From positions 2,208,479-2,272,478 of the forward strand of contig RPFO01000076.1 of assembly GCA_009746045.1 (NCBI GenBank): a stretch of 64,000 nucleotides of DNA. Direction: 5' to 3'. Position 1 is the stretch's first letter. Each line of letters starts with the position of its first letter. Position numbers and translations under genes: made by a program. The stretch comes from Mesostigma viride. Lineage: Eukaryota; Streptophyta; Mesostigmatophyceae; Mesostigmatales; Mesostigmataceae. Positions 11,035 through 20,997 of the stretch are shown in pieces. Under the pieces are notes generated by a model. The model worked only from the letters and a program-made list of their open reading frames with translations. It did not search any database and was not told the origin of the DNA.

Positions 11035-11682
11035 TAATGAGGGACCAAAACTGCACCAGGGAGACGCCATCTATTATGATTTTGCCACAACTCTGTGTTT
11101 TGAGTCAGCAGCATAATAAAGGTGAAAAACTGTTGAGGGGTAGACTTTACATCTAGTTTAGGAAGGTTAGCAAAGAGGGGAAGAGCAGGGGGCTTAGGAG
11201 GATGGGAAGGATCAGATCTACCCATAGGGCCACTGTCTTCCACTGCTACATACGAGGGGTAGAAGGAAGGGAGAGGATAGGTTTTGGGTAAAGGTCTACT
11301 AGACGGGGCCACTGTTTCAGGTTGGTGCCCATAGGAGAAGGGGACAGTATATAGGGTTCACGGAGGGAGGAACAGGCAAAATGATCATTATTTCTGTCAT
11401 CCAGGGGCATGGTGCTAAAATCTGACTATTAACTTCTAACTCTGCTACACGGGAAGGAACCTGGGCAGCCTCGCAGGCCGTGTCAGGGTAGAACCAAGAA
11501 GCAGGAGGGTGAAAGGGAACTGCACTAGGGCGACCAGAAGGGCCTACAGGGGCAGGGTTGCGACCCATGTTATAAGCAGGGATGGAAGGACCAGGATGAG
11601 ATTGAGGCCTAGAAACATTAAGATCACTGAGCTCCCAAGAAGACCAGCATTTGATTGAATACAATAAGTGGAGCCCTGCCAC
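11025..11682 (-). pseudogene. Possible retroelement gag-like remnant
   Basis: Two adjoining minus-strand frames (11317-11682 and 11025-11312) encode proline/serine-rich protein. It ends in a segment LPKLDVKSTPQQFFTF that loosely resembles the start of Ty3-type capsid domains. The first frame begins inside the 0.76-kb repeat, which would place it just after an LTR if that repeat is one. No zinc knuckle or enzyme domain is visible. Identification is weak. Confidence 0.3.
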
Positions 11683-12376
11683 AAATGCAGCAGTTAACAG
11701 TGGCCTTAAGGTTTCTTAATCCGCACGCGGAAGCAAGAAGCCTCCAGGGTGGGAGGGAGGGGAAAGAAACAATTACGGATCATTGCCTGCCTAGCTTGCT
11801 TAAGGCATGGCCCGCCGACACACAAGCTGACATCATCCTAAATTAAGTAACACCAGCATGCGTCACACGCCGGCCTGAACAGTGCTGAAAACGCCACTAC
11901 AAACAACGTGGCCACGCACCCCCAGGCTAGTGCGTTAACCGTACAGGTAGTTGTACAAGGTTCCCAAGTCTGACAAACAATAAACTCGCCCATCGACCCC
12001 CTTGGGCCGGTCCGAATCCACTATACAATAATTAATCACGACTCACTAAAGAAAACAAATCAGCCAAAGATTCGTTAAGCAACCAGCCATCCCTACAGGT
12101 CCCCACCTAACCTCATGCAGCTGGTGCAACCAAACACGAATCTTTGCAAGCAAGTCGTATAACACCTACAATTAATTTTCTCGGACCACTAATTAATAGC
12201 CACCGACCCTTATAAACAACCGGGTCATCCAAGGAAAATTCGGGCGAACAGGAAACCCTTTGTACAGATCAAATCAGTCAGCCCATGTCGCAGACAGCCT
12301 TCCACATCCAGGCCAAGGCATAGCGGCCCTATCTTTCCCGCATGCGTTAATTAAACTATATTCAGAGAAAACCGAT
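11618..12376. repeat. 0.76-kb dispersed repeat (U), intact copy 1
   Basis: The unit runs from aagatcactgag at 11618 to gagaaaaccgat at 12376. It recurs in part at 12377-12561 plus 20759-20997, inverted at 21795-22195, and at 22205-22825. It contains the uninterrupted sequence gcttgcTTAAggcatgg near 11800, which is the empty target site of the piggyBac element. It may be an LTR or a tandem satellite unit; the ends are not the usual TG..CA. Confidence 0.85.
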
Positions 12377-12561
12377 AAAGATCACTGAAGTCCCAAGAAA
12401 ACCAGGATTTGATTGAATACAATAAGTGGAGCCCTGCCACAAATGCAGCAGTTAACAGTGGCCTTAAGGTTTCTTAATCCGCACGCGGAAGCAAGAAGCC
12501 TCCAGGGTGGGAGGGAGGGGAAAGAAACAATTACGGATCATTGCCTGCCTAGCTTGCTTAA
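12377..12561. repeat. 0.76-kb repeat U, copy 2, left part
   Basis: This segment follows copy 1 head-to-tail and matches its first 185 bases up to the TTAA at 12558-12561. The copy is interrupted there by the piggyBac element and resumes at 20759. Confidence 0.85.
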
Positions 12562-12840
12562 CCCCTAAACCGTCCTCGTGCCGATTTTCGACTGCGAGTT
12601 TTTCTCATGCCTCACATTCGGCATGAGTTTGTGCGCCCTGTAGGGATTTGGCGGGAAGGTTTTGGCGGGAACCAACTAGACCACCGAAAAGATCTAGATT
12701 CACTCTATCCGTAGGACACTTGTCTGACCGTATTTGACCACCGTATCAGGGTGGAAACCCTGGTCAAAGTCAACAGGGTACCCTGGTGCATGCAGGTTTT
12801 GGCGGTAAAAAAAATTGACAAAAACGTACGAAAACGAAGG

Positions 12841-13466
12841 ATCCATTTCTGGCCTTGCCTTGCTTTGCATGCATCACCACAAAACATCAAATTTATTACA
12901 ATATGTGTGCTAGCTCTATACGGTGGAATAACACAGACATGTCTACCAGATGGCAACACGGCCATCTGTATGCTAGGGTGAGCACACTATGTGAATGTGC
13001 AGGGCCAGCCCACAGCAGCTGTGCCCCTGCTCTACCCCTTTTGCCAGGGTGGGCGGGTGGGAGGCAAAAGAAAACAACCTGCTTCCCTAGAATGGAAGCC
13101 CACCCTTTATAGCAACCACCTCTCCAGCCAACCCCTACCTGGGTGGCTGGGGTACGGGTGCCAGCACAAAAAATATTTTTTCTAAAATTATTTTTTCTTT
13201 TGGTGCTATACGGCGTTGCATTCTCCGCTCAGCAGGTTAGTCATAGATAAAATGAGCATAGCTCACCAAATCCATTTCTGGCCTTGCCTTGCTTTGCATG
13301 CATCACCACAAAACATCAAATTTATTACAATATGTGTGCTAGCTCTATACGGTGGAATAACACAGACATGTCTACCAGATGGCAACACGGCCATCTGTAT
13401 GCTAGGGTGAGCACACTATGTGAATGTGCAGGGCCAGCCCACAGCAGCTGTGCCCCTGCTCTACCC
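12841..13466 (+). repeat. Tandem duplication in the piggyBac 5' region
   Basis: Block B (12841-13037) is repeated at 13271-13466. Block A (13062-13270) is repeated at 17960-18170. The order is B, 24-base linker, A, B', DIRS element, A'. The first B-linker-A unit therefore shows what the second unit looked like before the DIRS element entered. Block A ends directly before the transposase leader and probably carries its promoter region. Block B contains a small hairpin (CAGATGGC/GCCATCTG). Confidence 0.9.
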
Positions 13467-13661
13467 ACATCTCCTTACATGGCTAACAGCCGAAAATACG
13501 TAGGACATGCAAAAAAGAAAACTTAAACTACCTAGCTATGGGGGTACTTTGTCCCAACCCAGGTTCACCCTCGGGTTAGTTAAACCATTTCCCCCCTGAC
13601 CTCCCACACAAGGGTGAGGTCAGTTGATAGCTAAAAGACGAGAGGTAAAAACAGGAGGACG

Positions 13662-16592
13662 TCAAAACTCGACGCCACCGAAGTGGCGCCGGAAAGCCGC
13701 TGGGTCAAAACCCAGGGCCTGAGCCCAGAGGGCGGGTGGGATGTCGCGCCCCAGGAGGCTGCGGTGGAGGCCAATGTAGCGCGTGACCGAGAGGGCCGAA
13801 GCCCACCGGCCGCGCAGCTGGATGGCCTCCGGCGACTCGCCAGCGATGGCGTCGTGCGTCGCCCCCCCATGCCGGAGGCTGTGAAAAGAAAACATCCCTG
13901 GGATGCTCATGCGGGCCTGCACAGCCTCCCACTGCTGCCTAGCCTGGCTGTACGTTAAGCCTCGAAAGAGGAGTGCATCCGGGGGCTGGCCAGCCGTCAG
14001 ACGTCGCAGGAGCCACAAAGAAAGTGGATCCCGGACGAGGACGTGCTGGGCCGCCCCCTGCGCAGTTTTGGGGTTGCGCAGCACAAGGGCACCGACCATG
14101 GGCCCTGGCTCGAGAAGGGGGTGGCCGGGATGAGCCACATCCCGAACCCGCAGCCCTAGCGCCTCGCTAATGCGTAAATACTGCTGGAAAGCAATAATAA
14201 TCAACGCACTCAAATGCACCTGTCGACGTGAAACTAGCAACAGGGCAGTGAAATAGCAAAGGCGCCAGGGCATAGGCGGAGGGCTGACAGCCGGAACAAG
14301 CCGCTGCCAACCTGCTAGCAGGCGGTCCGCCAGTACCCAATTCCGAACAATGTCGGGGTAGTACAGGTGCAGACAGGCCTTGGCATGCTGGCATAAGGTA
14401 CGCCCCCGCCCGCCTCTGGCATGGTAGACAGCAGAAATCCACTCACAGAAAATGGCTTCGGCGTCAGCTGGGTCGACAGGGCCAGGTGGCGCCCACGCCA
14501 CGTAGACAGCCGCCGCACGTCGGTACGCTGGCAAGGTAGACACAGGGTTGACTGTGCCCTCCAAAAGTGCCAAGTCCCGAGGGCGTCGCGCCCCCTCAGG
14601 CCCAGGGTTGGGATGCACGTCACCACACCGGGTCAAGTCAGGAACCCAAGCGCCACGCCGACTGGCCTTGTCAGCTGGGTTGTGGTCGGTAGCCACCCAG
14701 ACCCAGTGGCTCTGCATGTCGCCAGCCAGTGACAGAGCGCAGTAGCGTCGAACCAGCTGGTTGAGACGGTAGGAAGACGACCGCCCTCTGACAAACGCCC
14801 CCACCACAGCACTGGAGTCTACGAGCCGGACGACTCGCTTACCTCGACACGCCTTGGTCCGGCACGACCACTCGACCCCCTGTGTCGCAGCAATCGCCTC
14901 CTTGACGTTGATGTGGTTAGGCTGCCCCCGCCACCGGTAGGACAGTGCCGTACGCCAGTGGCCACTATCCAGCAGGCTGTAGTCCCCCTCCTCCATGCGC
15001 TCCAGGTCCCAGTCCTCCCCAGACGTTAAAGCTGTCGTCCGCCACCCCCGCGCTTCGCGCCGGGTCGCCAGCCGGGCACAATCGGCCCCAGGCAGGTCCC
15101 TGTAGACCACCCCACCGCCGGAGCCGCTCGCATCACTTGCGACGACCCGGTCAGAAAGGGGCCGGGCCCTGGCCGCCCTCAAAAAGGGGGCCAGGTCGAT
15201 CGCCGCCTGAAGCTCCTGGCGGGCCCCCGCAGGGAGGCGCCAGCGGCGCCCAGGCAGGGAGGCATTCATGGCTGCTAGCAGCCGGTACGTCTCAGACCAC
15301 ACCGAAAGCATGGGGCGGCACAGCAGATGCATCCACACCCACTTCCCAAGCACAGAACTAAGTTCGCGGTAGTATGTAAACCCGCGATCTAAGATTCTAT
15401 GAGTAGCGGCGATAACTGCCACCACACGCTCAGGAACAGGCACCACGTCACCATCCCTTTGGTGAATGACCCCCACCGCCTGCACACCAGTCTGCTCTGC
15501 TGTCGCCCGTACCACCTTGTCAGACTTCTGCACCAGCCCAACAGCGGCGTAGGCAGCCTGAACACGATCTAGCTGCTGATTCACCCCATCCACCGACGCA
15601 CAGTGGGTGAAATGGAGGTCATCGATCGTCACAGCATGCATACCTTCCAGATCCTGCCGAGATTCGAAGCACGGCGAGGGCGCCAAGGGCGCAGCAGGGT
15701 CCTCCTCCAGCCTCAGCCGGACGGTCTCCCCCGCCTCGTTGGCCTCCGCCACCAGGATCAGCGCGGACATGTTGATGCTCAGCCCACGACTAGCCTCCAA
15801 CGGCGGCTTGGGGCCACAGCGGTACAACACAGACTGATGCACACACTGGGCCACCGCGACGGCCAGCTTGTTGCCCATTGGCCAGCACAACATCCACGGC
15901 CACACCTTCCGACGAGCCCCACTCAGGCCCACCAGATCCGACCACACCGGCATCCACGCACAGTACCGCCGCATCCAAACTGGCAGGCGGAGTCTGTTGT
16001 AGTACGAATCCAAATCTGATACGCCCCCAAAAACATCCTCCCCAGCGCGCGTGGGCAAATCGCAAATCACGCCAAGGTGTGGTAAAAAAGCGGGCATAGG
16101 ATCAGGTAGTGGCATGTTGCCACGCCGGTTGTCCACAATCAGCCGTATACGGCCGTCGGGCTTTCCGACCCCAAAAGTACCGTTCACCATAGGCGGCTCC
16201 TCCTCAAAAAATCCACCCAAAATCCCCCTCTCCACACACACCGTGCAAACCCGCGCGAACTCCTCCATGCTACACCCCCGCGAGATCCGCATCGACTTCT
16301 GCAAGATCCGCTCTGCTGGGCTCAGCGTCCGTACCATCCTACTCTCATCATTCAAAATTGCTCCCCAAGAGGGGGGTAGTAAGTTCAGCACATCCACTTG
16401 GCCACCTTCCCCCGGACCAGGCAAAGCCAAGCGTGCGGCCACTAACGGTTCGTAAGGGGCTCCTTCAGCATATTCACCCCCATCCACTACAGATCCTGCC
16501 ATTGCCGCTACGGAACCACCGTTCCGGCGGACAAAGGACCTGCAAGCATCATCGATCCCATCTAGGGCCGCCTGCTGCAGAGGCCCGGGCAC
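13662..16592 (-). CDS. DIRS polyprotein: reverse transcriptase, RNase H, tyrosine recombinase
   Basis: The open frame has 976 codons from a GTG; the first ATG in frame is about 30 codons later, near 16502, so the true start is uncertain. RT motifs: GKPDGRIRLIVDNR (about 143-156), SDLDSYYNRL (192-201) and the active-site VTIDDLHF (about 321-328). RNase H: VVASDASGSGG (about 487), INVKEA, LVDSSAVV and DHNPADKASR. A 2A-like GDVHPNPGP occupies residues 657-665. The recombinase follows, with RISEALGLRV (first Arg), HSLRHGGAT (His-x-x-Arg), GRWAS and the nucleophile Tyr in VTRYIGLH. All catalytic residues are present, so the gene looks intact. It lies antisense to the surrounding piggyBac gene and follows the gag-like gene. 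Confidence 0.9.
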   Translation of the reverse strand: MPGPLQQAALDGIDDACRSFVRRNGGSVAAMAGSVVDGGEYAEGAPYEPLVAARLALPGPGEGGQVDVLNLLPPSWGAILNDESRMVRTLSPAERILQKSMRISRGCSMEEFARVCTVCVERGILGGFFEEEPPMVNGTFGVGKPDGRIRLIVDNRRGNMPLPDPMPAFLPHLGVICDLPTRAGEDVFGGVSDLDSYYNRLRLPVWMRRYCAWMPVWSDLVGLSGARRKVWPWMLCWPMGNKLAVAVAQCVHQSVLYRCGPKPPLEASRGLSINMSALILVAEANEAGETVRLRLEEDPAAPLAPSPCFESRQDLEGMHAVTIDDLHFTHCASVDGVNQQLDRVQAAYAAVGLVQKSDKVVRATAEQTGVQAVGVIHQRDGDVVPVPERVVAVIAATHRILDRGFTYYRELSSVLGKWVWMHLLCRPMLSVWSETYRLLAAMNASLPGRRWRLPAGARQELQAAIDLAPFLRAARARPLSDRVVASDASGSGGGVVYRDLPGADCARLATRREARGWRTTALTSGEDWDLERMEEGDYSLLDSGHWRTALSYRWRGQPNHINVKEAIAATQGVEWSCRTKACRGKRVVRLVDSSAVVGAFVRGRSSSYRLNQLVRRYCALSLAGDMQSHWVWVATDHNPADKASRRGAWVPDLTRCGDVHPNPGPEGARRPRDLALLEGTVNPVSTLPAYRRAAAVYVAWAPPGPVDPADAEAIFCEWISAVYHARGGRGRTLCQHAKACLHLYYPDIVRNWVLADRLLAGWQRLVPAVSPPPMPWRLCYFTALLLVSRRQVHLSALIIIAFQQYLRISEALGLRVRDVAHPGHPLLEPGPMVGALVLRNPKTAQGAAQHVLVRDPLSLWLLRRLTAGQPPDALLFRGLTYSQARQQWEAVQARMSIPGMFSFHSLRHGGATHDAIAGESPEAIQLRGRWASALSVTRYIGLHRSLLGRDIPPALWAQALGFDPAAFRRHFGGVEF

Positions 16593-16788
16593 ACGGGCTG
16601 AATCTACAGCAGGCGGGTCTCGCCCCCCCCCCCCATCCAGTTTAACGCCCTAACCGTCTGACAGGCTAGTGTGCGAGCATTAAAAGCCCGACTCATCCTA
16701 TCGCGCCTACGGCCTGAGCGTACCTGCTGCCACCAGTCACGAGGTGGCAGGGGTGCTGGAAGAGGTAGTGGAAGAAGGCACCGCTCCC

Positions 16789-17891
16789 TCACTTGTTGTT
16801 GTTGGACGGGCCGCCCTGCCCCTTCTTGCCGGGACCCTGCTCCAGCTTGTGCTGCAGCTTCCCCATGCTCATCGCCGCCCGCACCGCCGGAGACGCCAGC
16901 ATTGCTCCACCCTCCTGGAATGGCAGCATTGCCGACGGCGTCCCCTTCCACCCGTCGACCCCACATCCACCAGCTGGCATGCCGTGATCAGCTTTGCCAG
17001 GTACTCGGCTGCTGCCAGCTCCAGAATTACTTCGGAGCGTGGCGTGGCCCAGTAGCCAAATTCTGTCACCATCGTGTCCAGAATTCCTGCCATCTGCAGG
17101 AGCAGCATCCGCCTCTCCCCGCTGGCTGAGCTGCCGTGCATCGTCAGCATTAACGATGCACGGATGGACTTCCCCCCCACGCTCTCCGCGTAGTCCAGCA
17201 TTCCCGGCAGCACCGCCTCCAGCATGTTGCTCACCAGCACCGGCACTGCATGCCCACTCAGCGCCACCCCCTTCGTGCGCGCCAGCCTGCCAGCAGTCGT
17301 CGCTGCGGCTGGGCTTGCAGCTGCTGGAGTCTTTGCCTGGTCCAGCAGCTTCGACATAGCCGATATTAGGTCGCCAATATCTCCGCCAGTGCGGGCGTTG
17401 CCCGGCCGGGATGGAAGCCCTCCAGCTGGCGTTGCATAGCCCGTCTCGGTCCCCAGCAGCCGACCTAGGTTTCGGTCCAGGTCCGCCACAGCCTGGTCGA
17501 TCGCCCCAGGAGCGCCATCGTCCTCCCCAGCGCCCGCTCCACCATGCCCCGCCCCTCCGCTTCCACCTGCCGAAGGGGGAACACCCCCCGTTCCCACCGC
17601 ACCTGCTGACACTGGTGGGTCCGGCTCTGCAATAGCCTCCCCCAGTTGCGCTGCTAGCACATCGGCCAGGGCCTCCTCCCCATCCCAGTCGCTGACAAAC
17701 CCCCGTTCCTCCAGGACGTCCATGACGTTCTTGGCACGCCCCGGAGTGAGCTTCTGGATCCGCTCTAGCCAGTTCCCCTCCCCTAGGATCTTCTGAACCG
17801 CAGTGGCGGCCTCCTTTGGGGTGCATCCCTCCTTGGCTGCTTGCTTGAGTTTCGCTAGGAAATTCCGGTCTGGGGCTGTCACTGTGGACAT
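16789..17891 (-). CDS. DIRS gag-like protein (ORF1)
   Basis: The frame starts with ATG at 17891, upstream of the RT gene on the same strand. The N-terminal 80 residues are predicted helical and charged. Then comes a Gly/Ala/Pro-rich linker, then a helical domain (about 180-310). Near 16960 the natural frame appears to shift by one base: the continuation ending in a basic, Asn-rich tail (KLEQGPGKKGQGG, stop near 16789) is in another frame from VDGWKG onward. The intact protein would be about 365 residues. Assignment as the structural protein rests on position and composition; no domain was recognised. Confidence 0.65.
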
Positions 17892-17959
17892 GGTAGGTTA
17901 TACTGCTTGATGTGTTATCTTGCGTTTTGTTTTTTGTGTTGTGGTCACGTGAGGTTCTC

Positions 17960-18170
17960 AGGCAAAAGAAAACAACCTGCTTCCCTAGAATGGAAGCCCA
18001 CCCTTTATAGCAACCACCTCTCCAGCCAACCCCTACCTGGGTGGCTGGGGTACGGGTGCCAGCACAAAAAATATTTTTTCTAAAATTATTTTTTCTTTTT
18101 GGTGCTATACGGCGTTGCATTCTCCGCTCAGCAGGTTAGTCATAGATAAAATGAGCATAGCTCACCAAAT
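17960..18170 (+). repeat. Block A' (second copy of 13062-13270)
   Basis: This is near-identical to 13062-13270; the visible difference is one extra T in a T-run. It directly precedes the piggyBac N-terminal reading frame and marks the right edge of the nested DIRS element. Confidence 0.92.
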
Positions 18171-18200
18171 GCGAAAAAAGGGGGGAGCGCGGACGTAGAC

Positions 18201-19100
18201 ATGGCGGACGAAATGCAGGCAGATATACGGACTTTCAACTTGGTAAAGAAGGGCATTTTCATGGCAGTGCCAGTGGAAAAATTCGGACTAGACTGGGCGA
18301 TAGAGCAGTATGGGGAAAAACACAGCGAGGTACGTTTGCCGGGCAAGGTAGTGACATTGAACAGGTCCGGAGATGGTGCACGGTGCTATTTCCCGGACGA
18401 CAAGCTCACGTACCCATTCACCCGTGAGCAGATTTTCATATATTCGTGCAGCTCAGATGAGTACGAAGCTCTAGTGAAAGAATGCGCTGCCAGGAAGGTC
18501 CCAACGGCAGGTAGCAGTGACGATGATAGCGAGCAGGGCCAGGATAGCGATTCTGACGCCGGCGAGGACGACGACGACAAATCCGAGGATATCGAGCTGC
18601 CCACACCGGTCAAGCGACGCGAGCCGGGGAAGCGCGCTGTCGGCAACCCGAAGAAGAACCCAGCCATCAGCCACGTCCCGAAAAGGCGCCGTCAGACCAA
18701 GGCGGCGGCCAGCGAGAGCGTTGTCTCGGACGCTTCCGATGACGACTTTGTTTACCAGAAGGGTGCGGAGGGTCCGGTGCCGAGCGGTGAGGCTGAGCTC
18801 GATGATTCGTTTTTTCCTAACGACACTCCTGCCACTGAGGAGCCAGCCGAGACTGTCTGGAAATCTGGTTTCGGCAAGCCAGGTGTGTTTCCTTTTCCCG
18901 ATACTCCGGTGCTGTCGCCGATGACGGGTACCGCCTGCTATCAAAACCTTTCCCCTGCCCAGCTCAAGTTTGGGCCCCTGGGGCTGTTCTCCCTTTTCTG
19001 GTCCCAACGTGATGTCGTGGCCAAGATTGTCAAGGAGACCAACGACTATGCTGAGCTCAAGGGGCGGGCAAGCCAGGTGAGCGTGAGTGGCACCCCTTAA
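18201..19100 (+). pseudogene. piggyBac transposase, N-terminal part
   Basis: The ATG at 18201 opens a 299-codon frame. It has an N-terminal globular part and a long acidic, Asp/Ser-rich middle with basic clusters (KRREPGKR, PKRRRQTK), probably nuclear localisation signals. It ends with LGLFSLFWSQRDVV..IVKETNDYAELK, which fits the beginning of the piggyBac transposase domain (F..F......IV..TN.YA). The frame stops just after a possible splice donor (CCAGgtgagc near 19076). The following 350 or so residues with the catalytic aspartates are absent. It is therefore an internally deleted, presumably non-autonomous copy. Confidence 0.75.
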
Positions 19101-19106
19101 CAATGC

Positions 19107-19778
19107 ATGAGATGGGCAAATTTCTGGGTGGAGCAGGTGCTGTGCCAACTGTGCTGCGCGCAAGGCAGGAAGCACAAGACCTCGGTCATGTGCGAGCACT
19201 GTGACATGGCGTTCTGCAGCAACAGCGAGCGGAACTGCTTCGGCCTCTTCCACTCCGGGCAGGTGGAGGGGCTGGACTTCAACGTGACGAAGCAGCGGGT
19301 ATGGCAGCGCCTCTTCCAGCGTGGCGAATGCGCCAAGAATTTCAAGGGCGCCACTACCACGAGGGGGCAGCAGCCACCACCCGGAAGCTCAAGGGGGTGG
19401 CGCGGCGCCGCCATCTCAGGGCGGAGCATGTCCGCCTGGGATATAGTCCTACGGAGGCTGACTAAGAATGCTAGCATTTGTTGCCTACGTGGCATGGCAT
19501 TTGGCCTTTCCTGCCCGCGCTCATGCGCGCCGTGTATCACCATGGGCCGGCATGGTTTGAAGTGTGTGTTATTGTTTCATGGACCCACCTGTGCATGTGT
19601 TATTTGGTTTCATGTTGTTAGCCTGCATGGGTTATTGTTTCATGGTCATGTCTTATTAGCTTTCATGTTTATGCATAACTTGTGCAGTTTGAAAATCTGC
19701 TCCGTGATGGTCACAGTGCCACCTATTTCTAGTTGGCAATTTTCAGTGTTACTGCATGCATGGTCCCTTGGTCACTAA
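19107..19778 (+). pseudogene. piggyBac transposase, C-terminal cysteine-rich domain
   Basis: The useful part is the first 60 residues or so: VLCQLCCAQGRKHKTSVMCE, then HCDMAFC..NCFGLFH. This matches the C2-C2-type zinc-binding tail typical of piggyBac transposases. A splice acceptor-like CAG stands immediately before the first cysteine block (near 19136). Downstream residues look non-coding. It lies 6 bases after the stop of the N-terminal part, so nearly the whole catalytic region has been deleted between the two. Confidence 0.75.
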
Positions 19779-20754
19779 TTTATCTAGGAGTGCTGGGATG
19801 TTTTGACTTTGTGTGCAAGGTCCATCATGCATGTAAAAATAAGTACCACAGTATCAGCGGGTCTGCAAGCATTTACGATTATTGTGGCATATATTTGTGC
19901 CACATAGGCTGGAATAAACTTAACATAATCATGCATGTTTCACGCTTACCTATCATTTCCATGTTCAAAACTGCACTAGGATGTTTATTCTAGCCCCCCC
20001 AAAACTGGTGACTCAAAATAGTCACCAGCTATTTTTAGCATTATCTTGTGGGTCCCTGGGTGAAACAAGACATGTAAGTGTTTGGATGTAGTGCTTGGGT
20101 ACAGTTGCAGTCCCCCCTGAAATACTAGGGTGAAATCCAAGGTATACGTGCTCCATCATGCATGATAAGGTTGTGAACCCCGTACTCGCGGCCCGCGCGT
20201 AGTCGTCTCCAATCATATCCGGCAGGGACCTGCAGTGGTTATGGCAGGTATTGGTGGCACACAGGTTGGAATAAGTGTTAGCATGCATGTTTGCCCATAC
20301 TCCATGCTTACCTATCGTTTCCATGTTCAAAACTGCACTAGGATGCCTGTTTTAGCCCCCCAAAACTCGCGACTCAAAATAGTCACCAGTTATTTTTAGC
20401 ACCAGCTGATGGGTCCCTGGGGGAGTTACAATTTTTAGTGTTTGTATCCCATCCTAACTAAAAAATCTATCTACAAAACCAACCCCAGGGTCAACTCATT
20501 GAGGAAAGGGGTCTATCATCCATTATAAGGGTGTCACCGCGCACACTCACCGTACCCCCCTGAGGGGGGGGCTATTTATAGAGCAGGGGGGGCTAGCGCT
20601 GGGACCACCCACTATACCCCCAGGTGGGCCCTAATATGGTTATGCTTGGTTCCTAGTATGGTCTAGAAAAAATAATTAGGCTGAATGGGGGCACCTGTGG
20701 CATACTGTGCAACTCGTGACTCATTTTAGTCACGAGTCAAAGACGGTTGAGGGG
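19779..20754. repeat. piggyBac 3' non-coding region with an internal repeat and hairpins
   Basis: No gene is seen. About 150 bases at 19912-20060 recur imperfectly at 20270-20420. Each contains a hairpin of the type GTGACT-caaaat-AGTCAC (perfect 9-bp arms at 20005-20028, weaker at 20365-20390). A third version lies next to the right terminus (20712-20737). Positions 20551-20575 hold a C6/G7 hairpin. Confidence 0.75.
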
Positions 20755-20758
20755 TTAA

Positions 20759-20997
20759 GGCATGGCCCGCCGACACACAAGCTGACATCATCCTAAATTA
20801 AGTAACACCAGCATGCGTCACACGCCGGCCTGAACAGTGCTGAAAACGCCACTACAAACAACGTGGCCACGCACCCCCAGGCTAGTGCGTTAACCGTACA
20901 GGTAGTTGTACAAGGTTCCCAAGTCTGACAAACAATAAACTCGCCCATCGACCCCCTTGGGCCGGTCCGAATCCACTATACAATAATTAATCACGCA
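20759..20997. repeat. 0.76-kb repeat U, copy 2, right part
   Basis: The sequence resumes copy 2 immediately after the TTAA and follows copy 1 until about 20997 (aattaatcacg). There it diverges into unrelated sequence. Confidence 0.85.

Larger units (their letters stand above)
13467..17959 (-). mobile_element. DIRS/Kangaroo-like tyrosine-recombinase retrotransposon
   Basis: The 4.49-kb segment is bounded by the broken B'/A' junction of the host element. It encodes on the minus strand a gag-like protein (17891 down to 16789) followed by RT, RNase H and tyrosine recombinase (16592 down to 13662). No integrase, LTR or target duplication is seen, as expected for DIRS elements. The 24-base linker present in the undisturbed unit is missing at the insertion site. 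The element-specific inverted or split repeats of the order could not be identified by eye. Confidence 0.85.
12558..20758 (+). mobile_element. piggyBac-type element with TTAA target duplication, containing a nested DIRS element
   Basis: Both boundaries are TTAA (12558-12561 and 20755-20758). They flank short inverted ends: CCCCTAAACCGTC on the left and GACGGTTGAGGGG on the right, one mismatch when inverted. The flanks rejoin into a single-TTAA sequence that is present uninterrupted near 11800 and near 22250, proving insertion into the U repeat. Subterminal hairpins sit near both ends (ctcatgcc/ggcatgag at 12606-12630; ACTCGTGACT/AGTCACGAGT at 20712-20737). Inside are piggyBac N- and C-terminal coding pieces (18201-19100, 19107-19778), but no catalytic core. 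A 4.5-kb retrotransposon (13467-17959) lies in the 5' region. Confidence 0.9.
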
